A DNA stretch of 39,591 nt. It comes from Chloroflexota bacterium (GTDB lineage Bacteria; Chloroflexota; Limnocylindria; Limnocylindrales; CSP1-4). The stretch lies in contig JAJYGK010000212.1 of assembly GCA_021790715.1 (NCBI GenBank), positions 1-39,591 on the forward strand, read 5' to 3'. The position numbers and the translations under genes are program-made. The notes beneath the pieces were generated by a model that saw only the letters and a list, made by a program, of their open reading frames with translations, did not search any database and was not told where the DNA came from. Shown one piece after another: positions 7,884 to 15,992 of the stretch. Each line of letters begins with the position of its first letter. The stretch's first letter is position 1.

Positions 7884-8920
7884 GGCTCGGCGCCCTCCGC
7901 CGTCACGCGTCGCTCGCGCTCGAGCCGCCGGCGCGCCAGCAGCACGCGGGCCGCCTGCGCGGTCTGCACGGCCCGCCGCACGACCGGCCGCACGGGCAGT
8001 TCGAGCCCGCCGATGAAATCGACCTCGCGCCCGCCGAACCCGACCTTGAACTGCTCGATCCCCGCGTGGGAGAGCCCCCACAGATCGTAGAGCGCGTACC
8101 CCGCCTCCCGCGACGACCGGATCGCCTCCCACTTCAGCAGGTAGTTGGCCCGCGAGTCGGCGCCCTCACGGGTCATGCCGCCGTACGGCTCGACGATCCG
8201 GCGGCCCCAGCCGAGCAGCATGAGCGTCGCCTGGGGACGCCCGTCGGGACCGTCGGCGAAGAGGAGGCGCGCCCGTCCGTGCGCGGCGAACGCCTCGAAG
8301 GTGACCCGGTAGGTGGCCTCGGTGCGGTACGTGAACCCGGCCCGGAGCGCCGTCTCGACGTAGATCGCGTAGAAGTCGCCGAGCCGCTCCGGCCCCGCCT
8401 CGACGACCGCGATCCCGCCGCGCCGCGCCTTCTGGACGTACTGCCGCCACTTGGCGCGCAGGTCGGCCCAGAGCGCCTCCTCGCCCACCGTCAGGTCGAT
8501 CCAGCGCGACCGTGCCGGCTGGGGCGACGCGGTGGGCCGCCACCCGGCCCGCCGGAACCACCCCAGCTCCGGGCCGCCCGCCTCGATCTCCGGGTCGATC
8601 ACGACGTGGCTGAGACGCTCTCCCCGCGCGGCCCGGCGGACGCCCTCTGTCCATGTCAGCACGGATTCCTCGTCGAGGCGCGCCGCGATCGGGCCGCGCG
8701 GCGCATACCCCACCGACCACGGCAGCGGACCGATGGGGTGCGCGAGCAGCTGGGCACCGGCCCCTCCCGCCAGCACCCGCCGCGCGCGCCAGCCGTTGCG
8801 CGCCTTGACCCGCGCCCACGCCGACGTCTGCAGGTACGGCGAGAGTGGCGTCGACGCGACGAACTCGTCCCACGCGAACGCGTCCTCGGCGGCACGGGCG
8901 GAGGAGGCCGGGGCGCTCAT
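7880..8920 (-). CDS. FemAB/FemX-family aminoacyltransferase, copy 3
   Basis: 346-residue Fem-family protein, promoter-nearest of the three copies. Signatures: LQTSAWARVKARNGWRARR, VGYAPRGPIAA, the lysine/arginine-rich KWRQYVQKARRGGI, GFTYRTEATYRVTFEAF, ANYLLKWEAIRSSREAGYALYDLWGL, and C-terminal GIEQFKVGFGGREVDFIGG. It keeps the WARVKARNGWRA-type N-terminus and YDLWGL closest to classical FemX-like proteins. ATG 8920 overlaps the murJ stop by ATGA and its own stop overlaps the murE start by GTGA, so murJ, this gene and murE form a coupled chain. Probable job: transfer of the first bridge residue to the precursor made by MurE and flipped by MurJ (inference from position; the tRNA donor cannot be read from sequence). 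Confidence 0.87.
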   Translation of the reverse strand: MSAPASSARAAEDAFAWDEFVASTPLSPYLQTSAWARVKARNGWRARRVLAGGAGAQLLAHPIGPLPWSVGYAPRGPIAARLDEESVLTWTEGVRRAARGERLSHVVIDPEIEAGGPELGWFRRAGWRPTASPQPARSRWIDLTVGEEALWADLRAKWRQYVQKARRGGIAVVEAGPERLGDFYAIYVETALRAGFTYRTEATYRVTFEAFAAHGRARLLFADGPDGRPQATLMLLGWGRRIVEPYGGMTREGADSRANYLLKWEAIRSSREAGYALYDLWGLSHAGIEQFKVGFGGREVDFIGGLELPVRPVVRRAVQTAQAARVLLARRRLERERRVTAEGAEP

Positions 8921-10503
8921 GCGAGCCGTCGCCCGATCGTGTCGCGCAGCAGCCGGATCGTCTCCGGCAGCTCCGGCACCCGGAAGAGGTAGCACCACGC
9001 CGCATACACGGCGCCGCCGGCCGCCGTCACGAGCACGAGCTCGGCGAGCACCAGCAGGCGCCCGGGATGGGCGCCGAGCATGACCCCGAGCTCGTCGAGG
9101 ATCCACCCGGCGGCGAACGCGGCGAGCAGGGCCCCGGCGGCGAAGATGGCGGCCGCGATCGCCAGGTTCGCCAGGTCGACCGTCTGCGACCGGCGCGTCA
9201 GCAGCACCGTGAGCGAGATCGCCTCCGTCCATGCGCCGATCGCGATCCCCAGCGCGAGGCCGCGCAGGCCGAGCGTCCCCACTGCGGCGACCGAGACGAC
9301 CACGTTGATCGCGACCGCCACGAGAGCGGCCAGCACGGGAATCCGCGTCTCCTTGTCCGCGTAGAAGGCACGGGCGAGGACGACCACGAGCGAATCGGCG
9401 GCGAGCCCGGCCAGGAAGAACCCCAGCGCATCGGCCGTCACCGCGACGTCGCCGCGCGTGAAGTTGCCGTAGCCGAAGAGCAGGTCCACGACCTGCGTGC
9501 GCAGCACGATGCCGACCGTCGTCAGGAAGAGCATCACGAACAGCAGCAGGCGCAGCGAACGCGTCACGAGCCGCCCGAACACCGCGTGGTCGCCGCCGGC
9601 AAGGGCCGTCGACATGGACGGCAGCAGCACGACCCCGAGCGGCAGGCCGATGACCCCGATCGGGATCTGGTAGGCGGTGAACGCGGCGGTGTAGTCCGTG
9701 ATCAGGCCGGCGCCCAGGCCCGAGGCGAGCAGCGTGTTGACGATGAACGTGATCTGCGTCGCACCGAGCCCGAGGGCCCGCGGCGCGACCAGGCGGAGCA
9801 CCTCGCGGGTCTCCGGGTCGTGCAGATCGGCCGCGCGCGAGTAGCGGTAGCCCATCGCGTCGAGCGGCATGACCTGGACGAGCACGCTGAGCAATCCGCC
9901 CAGCACGACGCCCACCGCGGCCACCGTCACGCCCATCGCGCCGCCGAGCAGGGCGACCGGGACGATGATCGCGAGGTTGTACAGCAGCGGCGCCATGGCC
10001 GCCGCCGTGAACCGGTTCCCCGCGTTGAGGGCGCTCGTCGCGACGGCCGAGACCGCGAGCAGGATGGGCGAGAGCAGCATGATCCGGCTCAGCCGGACGG
10101 TGAGCGCCATCTGCTCCGGCGTGAAGTCCTGCACGATCAGCGGCATGACCCACGGCGCGAGCACGAAGAAGACGATGCCCAGGATCGCGAGCGCGATCAG
10201 CATCAGGTTCGTCACGCTCGACACCAGGCGCCAGCCCTCGCGATGCCGACCCTCGTGGAAGAGGCCGGCGAGGACCGGGATCAGAGCGGAGCCGAGGGCG
10301 CCCGCCGCGACGAGCTGGAAGATCGCGTCCGGGATGCGGAAGGCGGCCAGGTACGCGTCGAGGTCCCGGCCGGCACCGAAGACGGCGAGCAGGACCGCGG
10401 TGCGCACCCAGCCGAGGATGCGCGAGGCGAGGTACGCCCCGGTCACGACGAGGCCCGCCCGGACGAGCGTCCGGCCGTTCGCGGTGGCTCCGATCTCCGT
10501 CAC
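8917..10503 (-). CDS. murJ: Lipid II flippase MurJ (MviN/MVF family)
   Basis: 528-residue polytopic inner-membrane protein expected to move lipid II outward for cell-wall synthesis. Family hallmarks include SRILGWVRTAVLLAVFGAGRDLDAYLAAFRIPDAIFQLVAAGALGSALIPV at the N-terminus (first helices), then TSALNAGNRFTAAAMAPLLYNLAI, the helix pair TDYTAAFTAYQIPIGVIGLPLGVVLLPSMS, and about 14 hydrophobic segments in total. Length is normal for the family. The GTG at 10503 is fixed by a GTGA overlap with the xerC/D stop (10500-10503); the 3' end overlaps the next FemAB gene by ATGA. Neighbouring MurE and Fem proteins supply and decorate its substrate. Confidence 0.94.
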   Translation of the reverse strand: MTEIGATANGRTLVRAGLVVTGAYLASRILGWVRTAVLLAVFGAGRDLDAYLAAFRIPDAIFQLVAAGALGSALIPVLAGLFHEGRHREGWRLVSSVTNLMLIALAILGIVFFVLAPWVMPLIVQDFTPEQMALTVRLSRIMLLSPILLAVSAVATSALNAGNRFTAAAMAPLLYNLAIIVPVALLGGAMGVTVAAVGVVLGGLLSVLVQVMPLDAMGYRYSRAADLHDPETREVLRLVAPRALGLGATQITFIVNTLLASGLGAGLITDYTAAFTAYQIPIGVIGLPLGVVLLPSMSTALAGGDHAVFGRLVTRSLRLLLFVMLFLTTVGIVLRTQVVDLLFGYGNFTRGDVAVTADALGFFLAGLAADSLVVVLARAFYADKETRIPVLAALVAVAINVVVSVAAVGTLGLRGLALGIAIGAWTEAISLTVLLTRRSQTVDLANLAIAAAIFAAGALLAAFAAGWILDELGVMLGAHPGRLLVLAELVLVTAAGGAVYAAWCYLFRVPELPETIRLLRDTIGRRLA

Positions 10504-11501
10504 GTTCGCGGCGTCTGTCCCCTGTCCCCCGCCGCATCGCGTCCCGAGCGGGGATGCGCTGCAGCGTAGGCCGACCGGAGGCGCCCCGGTGAGACGTGCG
10601 TGTAGAGCTGCGTGGTGTTCAGGCTCGCGTGGCCCAGCAGTTCCTGCACCACGCGCAGGTCCGCACCGCCGTCGAGGAGGTGGCTCGCGAACGAGTGCCG
10701 CAGGGTGTGCGGGCTGACGCCCTCGGGCAGGCCGGCGAGCCGGACGAGGCGATCGATCCGCAGACGGATCCCGCGCACGCCGAGCGGGCCGCCACGGGCA
10801 TTGAGGAAGACGCCCCCCTGGTCCGGCCCTTCCGCCCGGTCGCGCAGGACGGGGCGCACGTCGCGCAGGTACTCGTCGAGCGCCTCGACCGCGGGCCTGC
10901 CGAGCAGCCCCGCCCGCTCCTTGCGGCCCTTGCCCACGACCCGCAGCTCCGCGCGGCGGAGATCGACGTCCGCCAGCCGGAGGCCGGCAAGCTCGCTGAT
11001 CCGGAGCCCGGCCGCGTAGGCGGTCTCGACGATGGCGCGATCGCGCACCGCCAGGCGCGCGGCGTCGGTCGCGTCCGCCGGTGCGGGCGCGCGGACGTCG
11101 GTCGCGTCGATGAGCGACTCCACCTGCCCGACGTCGAGCACCTTCGGGAGGCGCGCGCCCTGCCGCGGCGTCGCGACCGCGGCCCACGGATCGCCCCCCA
11201 CCCAGCCGACGCGGCGGGCGTGCCGGTAGAACGAGCGGACCGCGCCGAGTCGGCTGCCGATCGAGCGCCGCGCGAGGTGGTCCGAGAGGTGGGCCAGGTA
11301 CCCGCGCAGCACCGCCCGGCCGGGACGCTCCCAGGACGCGTCGTCGGGATGGCCCGGCCGGCGGAGCGCCGCGGCGTCCGCGGAGCCGAGCCAGGCCAAG
11401 TAGTCGCTCAGCGCGGACCGATACGCCCGGAGGGTGTGCGGCGAGGCGTCGCGCGCGGCGAGCGCCTCGAGGAACGAGGCGAGCGCGTCGTCCCCGGTCA
11501 C
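10500..11501 (-). CDS. xerC: Tyrosine recombinase of the XerC/XerD type
   Basis: 333-residue site-specific recombinase that resolves chromosome dimers at dif. The N-terminal SAM-like DNA-binding domain (about 1-110) includes SPHTLRAYRSALSDYLAWL. The catalytic domain has all expected residues: R167 (GLRISEL), K191 (VGKGRKER), H265 and R268 (HTLRHSFASHLLDGG), H291 (LGHASLNTTQLY) and nucleophile Y300. Whether it is the C or D partner is not decidable here. GTG 11501 overlaps the topA stop by GTGA; topA-xerC adjacency is also known from Firmicutes. Full-length chromosomal Xer with no attachment site or cargo beside it, so it is not read as a mobile-element integrase. Confidence 0.9.
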   Translation of the reverse strand: MTGDDALASFLEALAARDASPHTLRAYRSALSDYLAWLGSADAAALRRPGHPDDASWERPGRAVLRGYLAHLSDHLARRSIGSRLGAVRSFYRHARRVGWVGGDPWAAVATPRQGARLPKVLDVGQVESLIDATDVRAPAPADATDAARLAVRDRAIVETAYAAGLRISELAGLRLADVDLRRAELRVVGKGRKERAGLLGRPAVEALDEYLRDVRPVLRDRAEGPDQGGVFLNARGGPLGVRGIRLRIDRLVRLAGLPEGVSPHTLRHSFASHLLDGGADLRVVQELLGHASLNTTQLYTHVSPGRLRSAYAAAHPRSGRDAAGDRGQTPRT

Positions 11502-13948
11502 GCCGCGCCGGCGCCGGCGACGCGGCGGCTCGCGGTGCGCCGCGTCGTGCCGCCCGTCCGCGTCCGGCGCCCGCCCTGCGAGCGACCGCCCGGCGACCGG
11601 CGCCGCCTGGGTGCCAGGGCCTCGGGATCCGGCGGTCCGCCGGGCAGGGCACGTCCGACGAGATCCCCCTCCGGCAGCGGCACGTCCGCCCCGCATGCCA
11701 GGCAGATGCCGCCCTCCCCGCGCCGGCCGACCGGCCCCCCGTCGGCGTCGTGCCGCGCCCCGACCGGCTCGAAGTCGGTGGTGAACTCGCAGGCGGGGTA
11801 CCGCGAGCAGCCCCAGAAGACCTTGCCGGTGCGCCGGGCGCGCCGCGCCACGAGATGCCCCGTTCCGCACTTCGGGCATCCGACCTCGAAGGCGAGCTGC
11901 GGCGGCGGGGGCGGCCCGTCCTTCCGGATGTACCTGCAGTCGGGGTAGCGCGAGCACCCCACGAACGGGCCGAAGCGGCCGCGCTTCTCGACGAGCGTCC
12001 CCTGCCCGCACTCCGGGCACGTCTCGCCCACGCCGGGCAGTGTCCCGCCCGCCGGCTTCCCGCCGTCTTCCGCACTCCCGGCCGCGTCTCCGGCCTCCTC
12101 GGGGAGCGGGCGCGTCTCCTGGTGCTCCGGGTAGAGCGAGCAGGCCAGGAAGCGGCCGTAGCGGCCGAGGCGGATCACCATCGGGTGCCCCAGCGAGCAC
12201 ACCTCGTCGGACGGTTCCGTCGTGAAGTCGCGCCGGCGCAGCTCGCGGCGCTTCTCGTCGACCAGGTCCCGCAGCGGGCCGTAGAAGTCGCGCAGCAGGG
12301 GCACCCACTCGCGCTCGCCGCGGGCAATCTCGTCGAGACGCTCCTCCATGCGCGCGGTGAACTCCGGGTCGACGAACTCCCCGAAGTGCTCGACGAGCAG
12401 GTCCGTCACGATCTCACCGATCGGTTCGGGCCGGAGACGCCGCTCGACGAGCTTCACGTACCCGCGATCGAGGATCGTGCTGATCGTGGCGGCATAGGTC
12501 GACGGCCGCCCGATGCCGCGGTCCTCGAGCGCCTTGATCAGGGTGGCCTCGGTGTACCGCGGCGGCGGCTCCGTGAAATGCTGGGACGGCGTGACGTCGA
12601 CCACGGACGTCTCGTCGCCCTCCTGCACCGCCGGCAGCTGCCCCTCCCGCTCCTCGGCCGCGTCGTCCCGGCCCTCGGTGTACACGCGGGCGAAGCCGTC
12701 GAAGGTCGTCCGGCTCGCGGTCGCCCGGAGCACGTACCGGCCGGCCTCCAGGTCGACGGTCGTCGTCTCGATCTCCTTCGCCGCCATCTGCGACGCGATC
12801 GCGCGCTGCCAGACCAGGCGGTAGAGACGGAGCTCGTCGGACGCCAGGCGACCGGAGAGGGAGTCCGGGTCGCGGCCGAACGAGGTGGGCCGGATCGACT
12901 CGTGCGCCTCCTGGGCGCCGCGCACCTTCGTGCGGTAGACGCGCCCGCGCGGGACGACGTACGGGTCGCCGTAGCGAGCGCGGATGACGTCGCGCGCCTC
13001 GGCCATCGCGACGGTCGCCATCGCCGTCGAGTCCGTCCGCATGTACGTGATCAGGCCGACCTGCCCGTCGCCGATGTCCACGCCCTCGTACAGGCGCTGC
13101 GCGACCGACATGGTGCGCTTGGGCGAGAAGCCGAGTTTCCGGCTGGCCTCCTGCTGGAGGGTGCTGGTCGTGAACGGCGGGGCCGGGTTCGTGCGCCGGC
13201 CGGCGACCGCGACCTTCGCGACGCGCGGCCGCAGCCCGCGCAGCGCAGCCGCGTGTCCCCGCGCCGCCGCCTCGTCGCCGACGTCGAGCTTCGCGCCGTC
13301 GATCCGCACGACCTCGGCGGCGAACCGCTCGCCCCCGCCCGTCTCGAGGAGGGCCTCGAGCGTCCAGTACTCCTTCGCCGTGAAGGCGCGGATCTCGCGC
13401 TCGCGCTCGACCACCATGCGCACCGCGACGGACTGCACGCGGCCGGCCGACAACCCGCCCCGGACCTTTCGCGACAGGAGCGGGCTGAGCGTGTACCCCA
13501 CGAGCCGGTCGACGATGCGCCGCGTCTGCTGCGCGTCGACCAGGTGCCCGTCGATGCTGCGCGGATGCGCGAACGCATCGCGGATCGCGCCCTCGGTGAT
13601 CTCGCTGAACGTGACGCGGCGCTGTTTCTCCGCCGGCACGTTGGCCGCTTCGGCCACGTGCCACGCGATCGCCTCGCCCTCCCGATCGAGGTCGGTGGCC
13701 AGGTACACCTGCTCGGCCGTCTTCGCCGCGCGCCTGATCGCCTCCACCTGCTTGCGCCGGTCGTCGGAGACGACGTACTCGGGCGCGAAGTCGTGATCGA
13801 CGTCGACGCCGAACTTGCCCTTGCCCGGGTTCTCCGGGAGGTCACGGACGTGGCCGTAGGAGGCCAGCACGCGGTACTCGTCGCCGAGGTACCGCTCGAT
13901 CGTCTTCGCCTTCGCCGGCGACTCGACGACCACGAGGTTCTTCGTCAT
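11498..13948 (-). CDS. topA: DNA topoisomerase I (type IA)
   Basis: 816-residue enzyme relaxing negative supercoils. The Toprim domain begins NLVVVESPAKAKTIERYL and contains LATDLDREGEAIAWHV (acidic metal ligands at 86-90). The active-site tyrosine is Y302 in LITYMRTDSTAM. The C-terminal third carries topoisomerase zinc-ribbon repeats: a degenerate one around CSLGHPMVIRLGRYGRFLAC, then CPECGQG...CSRYPDC, CPKCGTG...CSRYPAC, and a last CLAC pair. A basic, low-complexity tail of about 60 residues (GRRSPGG-like) follows. ATG 13948 begins the conserved core; an in-frame GTG at 13966 lies beyond the TACACT -10 (13957-13962) and is unlikely. First gene of the seven-gene unit running to 3978. Confidence 0.96.
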   Translation of the reverse strand: MTKNLVVVESPAKAKTIERYLGDEYRVLASYGHVRDLPENPGKGKFGVDVDHDFAPEYVVSDDRRKQVEAIRRAAKTAEQVYLATDLDREGEAIAWHVAEAANVPAEKQRRVTFSEITEGAIRDAFAHPRSIDGHLVDAQQTRRIVDRLVGYTLSPLLSRKVRGGLSAGRVQSVAVRMVVEREREIRAFTAKEYWTLEALLETGGGERFAAEVVRIDGAKLDVGDEAAARGHAAALRGLRPRVAKVAVAGRRTNPAPPFTTSTLQQEASRKLGFSPKRTMSVAQRLYEGVDIGDGQVGLITYMRTDSTAMATVAMAEARDVIRARYGDPYVVPRGRVYRTKVRGAQEAHESIRPTSFGRDPDSLSGRLASDELRLYRLVWQRAIASQMAAKEIETTTVDLEAGRYVLRATASRTTFDGFARVYTEGRDDAAEEREGQLPAVQEGDETSVVDVTPSQHFTEPPPRYTEATLIKALEDRGIGRPSTYAATISTILDRGYVKLVERRLRPEPIGEIVTDLLVEHFGEFVDPEFTARMEERLDEIARGEREWVPLLRDFYGPLRDLVDEKRRELRRRDFTTEPSDEVCSLGHPMVIRLGRYGRFLACSLYPEHQETRPLPEEAGDAAGSAEDGGKPAGGTLPGVGETCPECGQGTLVEKRGRFGPFVGCSRYPDCRYIRKDGPPPPPQLAFEVGCPKCGTGHLVARRARRTGKVFWGCSRYPACEFTTDFEPVGARHDADGGPVGRRGEGGICLACGADVPLPEGDLVGRALPGGPPDPEALAPRRRRSPGGRSQGGRRTRTGGTTRRTASRRVAGAGAA

Positions 13949-13956
13949 CGGCCGGG

Positions 13957-13962
13957 AGTGTA
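13957..13962 (-). promoter_or_regulatory. -10 element of the topA operon (TACACT)
   Basis: TACACT ends 8 nt before the topA ATG with no Shine-Dalgarno, predicting an almost leaderless message for the topA-xerC-murJ-femAB-murE-femAB-femAB unit. Confidence 0.5.
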
Positions 13963-14004
13963 TCACCCGCCCCTTACCGCTCAGTCACCCCCGAATGCCC
14001 GCCC

Positions 14005-14328
14005 TCAGGTCTCGCGGATGCGGCGCAGCAGCTCCTCGTCGAGCTCGACGTCCGGCTCGTCGTGCCGCTCGTCGCGCCGGGCCGGGGCGGCGGGCGCGAG
14101 GTCGGTCCGCTCGCCGTCGGGCTCCGCGGACGGCACCTCGAGGAAGCGGACCTGGGCGAGCGGGAACAGGAACCAGTGGTCGGCACGGTCCACCCACGCG
14201 GGCCGCCTGCCGCTCGTCAGCCGCACGTTCGTGCAGACGACGGCCGAGTCGCCGGTGCCGGGCAGGGCGGCCAGGTCGACGAGGAGCGGCTGCTCGTTGA
14301 GCAGGTGGAGGATCGCGCCGCGGATCAC
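14005..14328 (-). CDS. Small uncharacterised protein downstream of the CAP gene
   Basis: 107 residues from GTG 14328, which starts one base after the CAP-gene stop, so translation is probably coupled. The first about 65 residues look like a folded beta-rich domain (IRGAILHLLNEQPLLVDL, then TNVRLTSGRRPAWVDRADHWFLFPLAQVRFLEV); the last about 40 are charged and low-complexity, ending in DEELLRRIRET. No signal peptide, membrane segment or catalytic motif is visible. The pattern of short strands followed by WFLFPLAQVRFLEV resembles small regulatory or ligand-binding folds, but I do not recognise the family and propose no function. Its position suggests co-expression with the surface protein. Confidence 0.6.
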   Translation of the reverse strand: MIRGAILHLLNEQPLLVDLAALPGTGDSAVVCTNVRLTSGRRPAWVDRADHWFLFPLAQVRFLEVPSAEPDGERTDLAPAAPARRDERHDEPDVELDEELLRRIRET

Positions 14329-14329
14329 G

Positions 14330-15895
14330 TCACGGATGGTAGAAGTCGAAGACGATCACGACATACCCACCTTCGTCCCATACCCCGATGCCGACCGTGG
14401 AGTACGCCGCGTTCTTCAGGTTCGCCCAGTGACCGCCGTTGTACGACTTCTCGGACTGGAAGAAGAGCATCGAGGCGATCGCGGTGTGCGTCGGCGTTCC
14501 GCTCTGGCAGCCGATGTTCTCGCCCCACCGCCACGAGGTGTACCCGGCCCGGGCGAGCCGGTCGCCCGGCGTCCCGTCCAGGAAGTGGCTGCAGGCGTCG
14601 CGCACCGCCAGGTAGCGGGCGTACGGCCGCGAGACCGTGTTCGAGATGCCGGTATTCAGGGTGAGCGGTGCGACGTACGTGCTGTAGTGCCCGGTGCCGT
14701 AGCCGGCGCAGGTGCCGTCCGAACGGACCCAGCCCCCGGTGCGCGTGCAGTTGAGCAGCTTGAGGGCGTACTCCTCGGTCGACAGCCACGGCGCACTCGA
14801 CGACGACGTCGCCGCGGTGGGCTTCGGGGTAGGCCTGGGGGTGGGCCTGGGGGTCGGTCTCGGCGTGGGCTTCGGGGTCGCCTTCGGGGTGGGCGCCGGG
14901 GTCGCCCGCGGTGTCGGCCGCGGGGTCGCGGCCGGTCGCGGGGTCGGTGCCGCGGTCGTCGGAGTGGGAGCGGTGGCGGCGGGCGCCGGGGTCCTGAGCC
15001 CCGCCAGCGTTCGCTGCGTCGCCGCCTCCACGCCCGCGATCGGTCCCGCGGTGCGGACCACGAGCCGCGGGGCGGGGTCGACGACCATCCCGTCCCACGA
15101 GGTCACCGGACCGGCGAACGTCACGACGTAGGTCGTGCCGGCGGCCAGCGGCCCGCTCGGGATCCACGTCACGACGGTCGGCGACTGGTCGGACGGCTGT
15201 GCCGAGAACGTCCCGGCGGCAGCCGGCTGGATCGACAGCGCGTCCTGCAGGCTGGCGAAGTCGACCGCCCGGCTGAACGTGATCCGGAATCCGGCGCTCG
15301 GATCGGCACGCGTCCCCGACCTGGAGACGGGCGCGATCTCCGCCGTCGGCGCGTCGGCGGTCAGGAAGGCGGCCCGCACCGGGCTCGAGAGCCGGCCTCC
15401 GGCGGCCGTGCGCGCCGACGTCGCGACGTCGACCGAGTAGAGCGTCGAGGGTCGCCATGGCTGGAGCGGCGTGATCGTGAGGAGCGTGTTGCCGGACGTC
15501 CAGTCGAGGCTGACGCCGGAGATCGGCGTCACGGTGAGGGCTGCCTGGACCGAATCCGGGTTCATCGGCGCGCTGAACGACAGCCGGATCTCCTGGCTGC
15601 CGCCCACGCCCGCGTGCAGCGGCGTGGCAACCCGCGCGATCGCGGCGGTGTCGACGGGCGGGGCCAGGTGGCCCTGGGCCGTGGGGACCAGTCGCGCGAC
15701 CGCATAGGCGCCGCCGGCCACCACGAGGAGCGCCAGCACGAGGGCGCGCAGCACGCGCGGGTGGCGCGCCAGGACGACGAGGTAGACCCACGCCAGGATC
15801 GGCAAGGCGGCTGCTCCGAGCAGCCACGAACGCACCAAACCCGTGGCTCGGCGTGGACGGCTGTCGCGGGGCACGGGGGCAGCGTCCCGATCCAT
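14330..15895 (-). CDS. Membrane-anchored CAP/SCP-domain protein with Ig-like domains
   Basis: 521-residue probable surface protein. Two hydrophobic stretches lie near the N-terminus (about 20-42 and 48-68), so it is an anchored rather than freely secreted protein. Two Ig-like modules of the SbsA/Big_5 type follow (about 95-175 and 185-285; e.g. EIRLSFSAPMNPDSVQAALTVTP and GFRITFSRAVDFASLQDALSIQP). A Thr/Pro/Ala/Lys-rich spacer (about 305-365) leads to a C-terminal CAP domain with LLNCTRTGG, GENIG and GGHWANLKNAAYSTVGIGVW. CAP domains are widespread extracellular modules with varied binding roles; the exact role here is unknown. ATG 15895 has TAGAGT ending 9 nt upstream. Four cysteines in the CAP part could form disulfides. 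Confidence 0.88.
   Translation of the reverse strand: MDRDAAPVPRDSRPRRATGLVRSWLLGAAALPILAWVYLVVLARHPRVLRALVLALLVVAGGAYAVARLVPTAQGHLAPPVDTAAIARVATPLHAGVGGSQEIRLSFSAPMNPDSVQAALTVTPISGVSLDWTSGNTLLTITPLQPWRPSTLYSVDVATSARTAAGGRLSSPVRAAFLTADAPTAEIAPVSRSGTRADPSAGFRITFSRAVDFASLQDALSIQPAAAGTFSAQPSDQSPTVVTWIPSGPLAAGTTYVVTFAGPVTSWDGMVVDPAPRLVVRTAGPIAGVEAATQRTLAGLRTPAPAATAPTPTTAAPTPRPAATPRPTPRATPAPTPKATPKPTPRPTPRPTPRPTPKPTAATSSSSAPWLSTEEYALKLLNCTRTGGWVRSDGTCAGYGTGHYSTYVAPLTLNTGISNTVSRPYARYLAVRDACSHFLDGTPGDRLARAGYTSWRWGENIGCQSGTPTHTAIASMLFFQSEKSYNGGHWANLKNAAYSTVGIGVWDEGGYVVIVFDFYHP
14815..14995. repeat. Pro/Thr-coding low-complexity repeat in the CAP gene
   Basis: Imperfect short repeats coding PTPRPTPKPT-like sequence, a wall-spanning style spacer between the Ig-like and CAP domains. 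The repeats are in frame and degenerate, hence not a non-coding minisatellite. Confidence 0.7.
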
Positions 15896-15904
15896 TCGCC
15901 CCGC

Positions 15905-15910
15905 ACTCTA
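15905..15910 (-). promoter_or_regulatory. -10 element of the CAP gene (TAGAGT)
   Basis: TAGAGT ends 9 nt before the ATG; leader of about 3 nt expected. No ribosome-binding sequence is visible. Confidence 0.45.
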
Positions 15911-15992
15911 GCAGACGCGTGCAATGCAACCGGCAAAGTCCGGGTGCCGTCTCCGGCCGCCGGCTGGCCCACGCAGATGCCGGCTGCACCCG

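Noticed and set aside
10500..11501. Tyrosine recombinase as integrase of a mobile element
   Set aside because: It is a standard-length Xer recombinase inside a housekeeping operon; no attachment site, direct repeats or cargo genes around it.
14815..14995. Pro/Thr repeat tract as minisatellite or CRISPR-like array
   Set aside because: Units are degenerate, have no spacers of equal length and stay in frame as a peptide linker.
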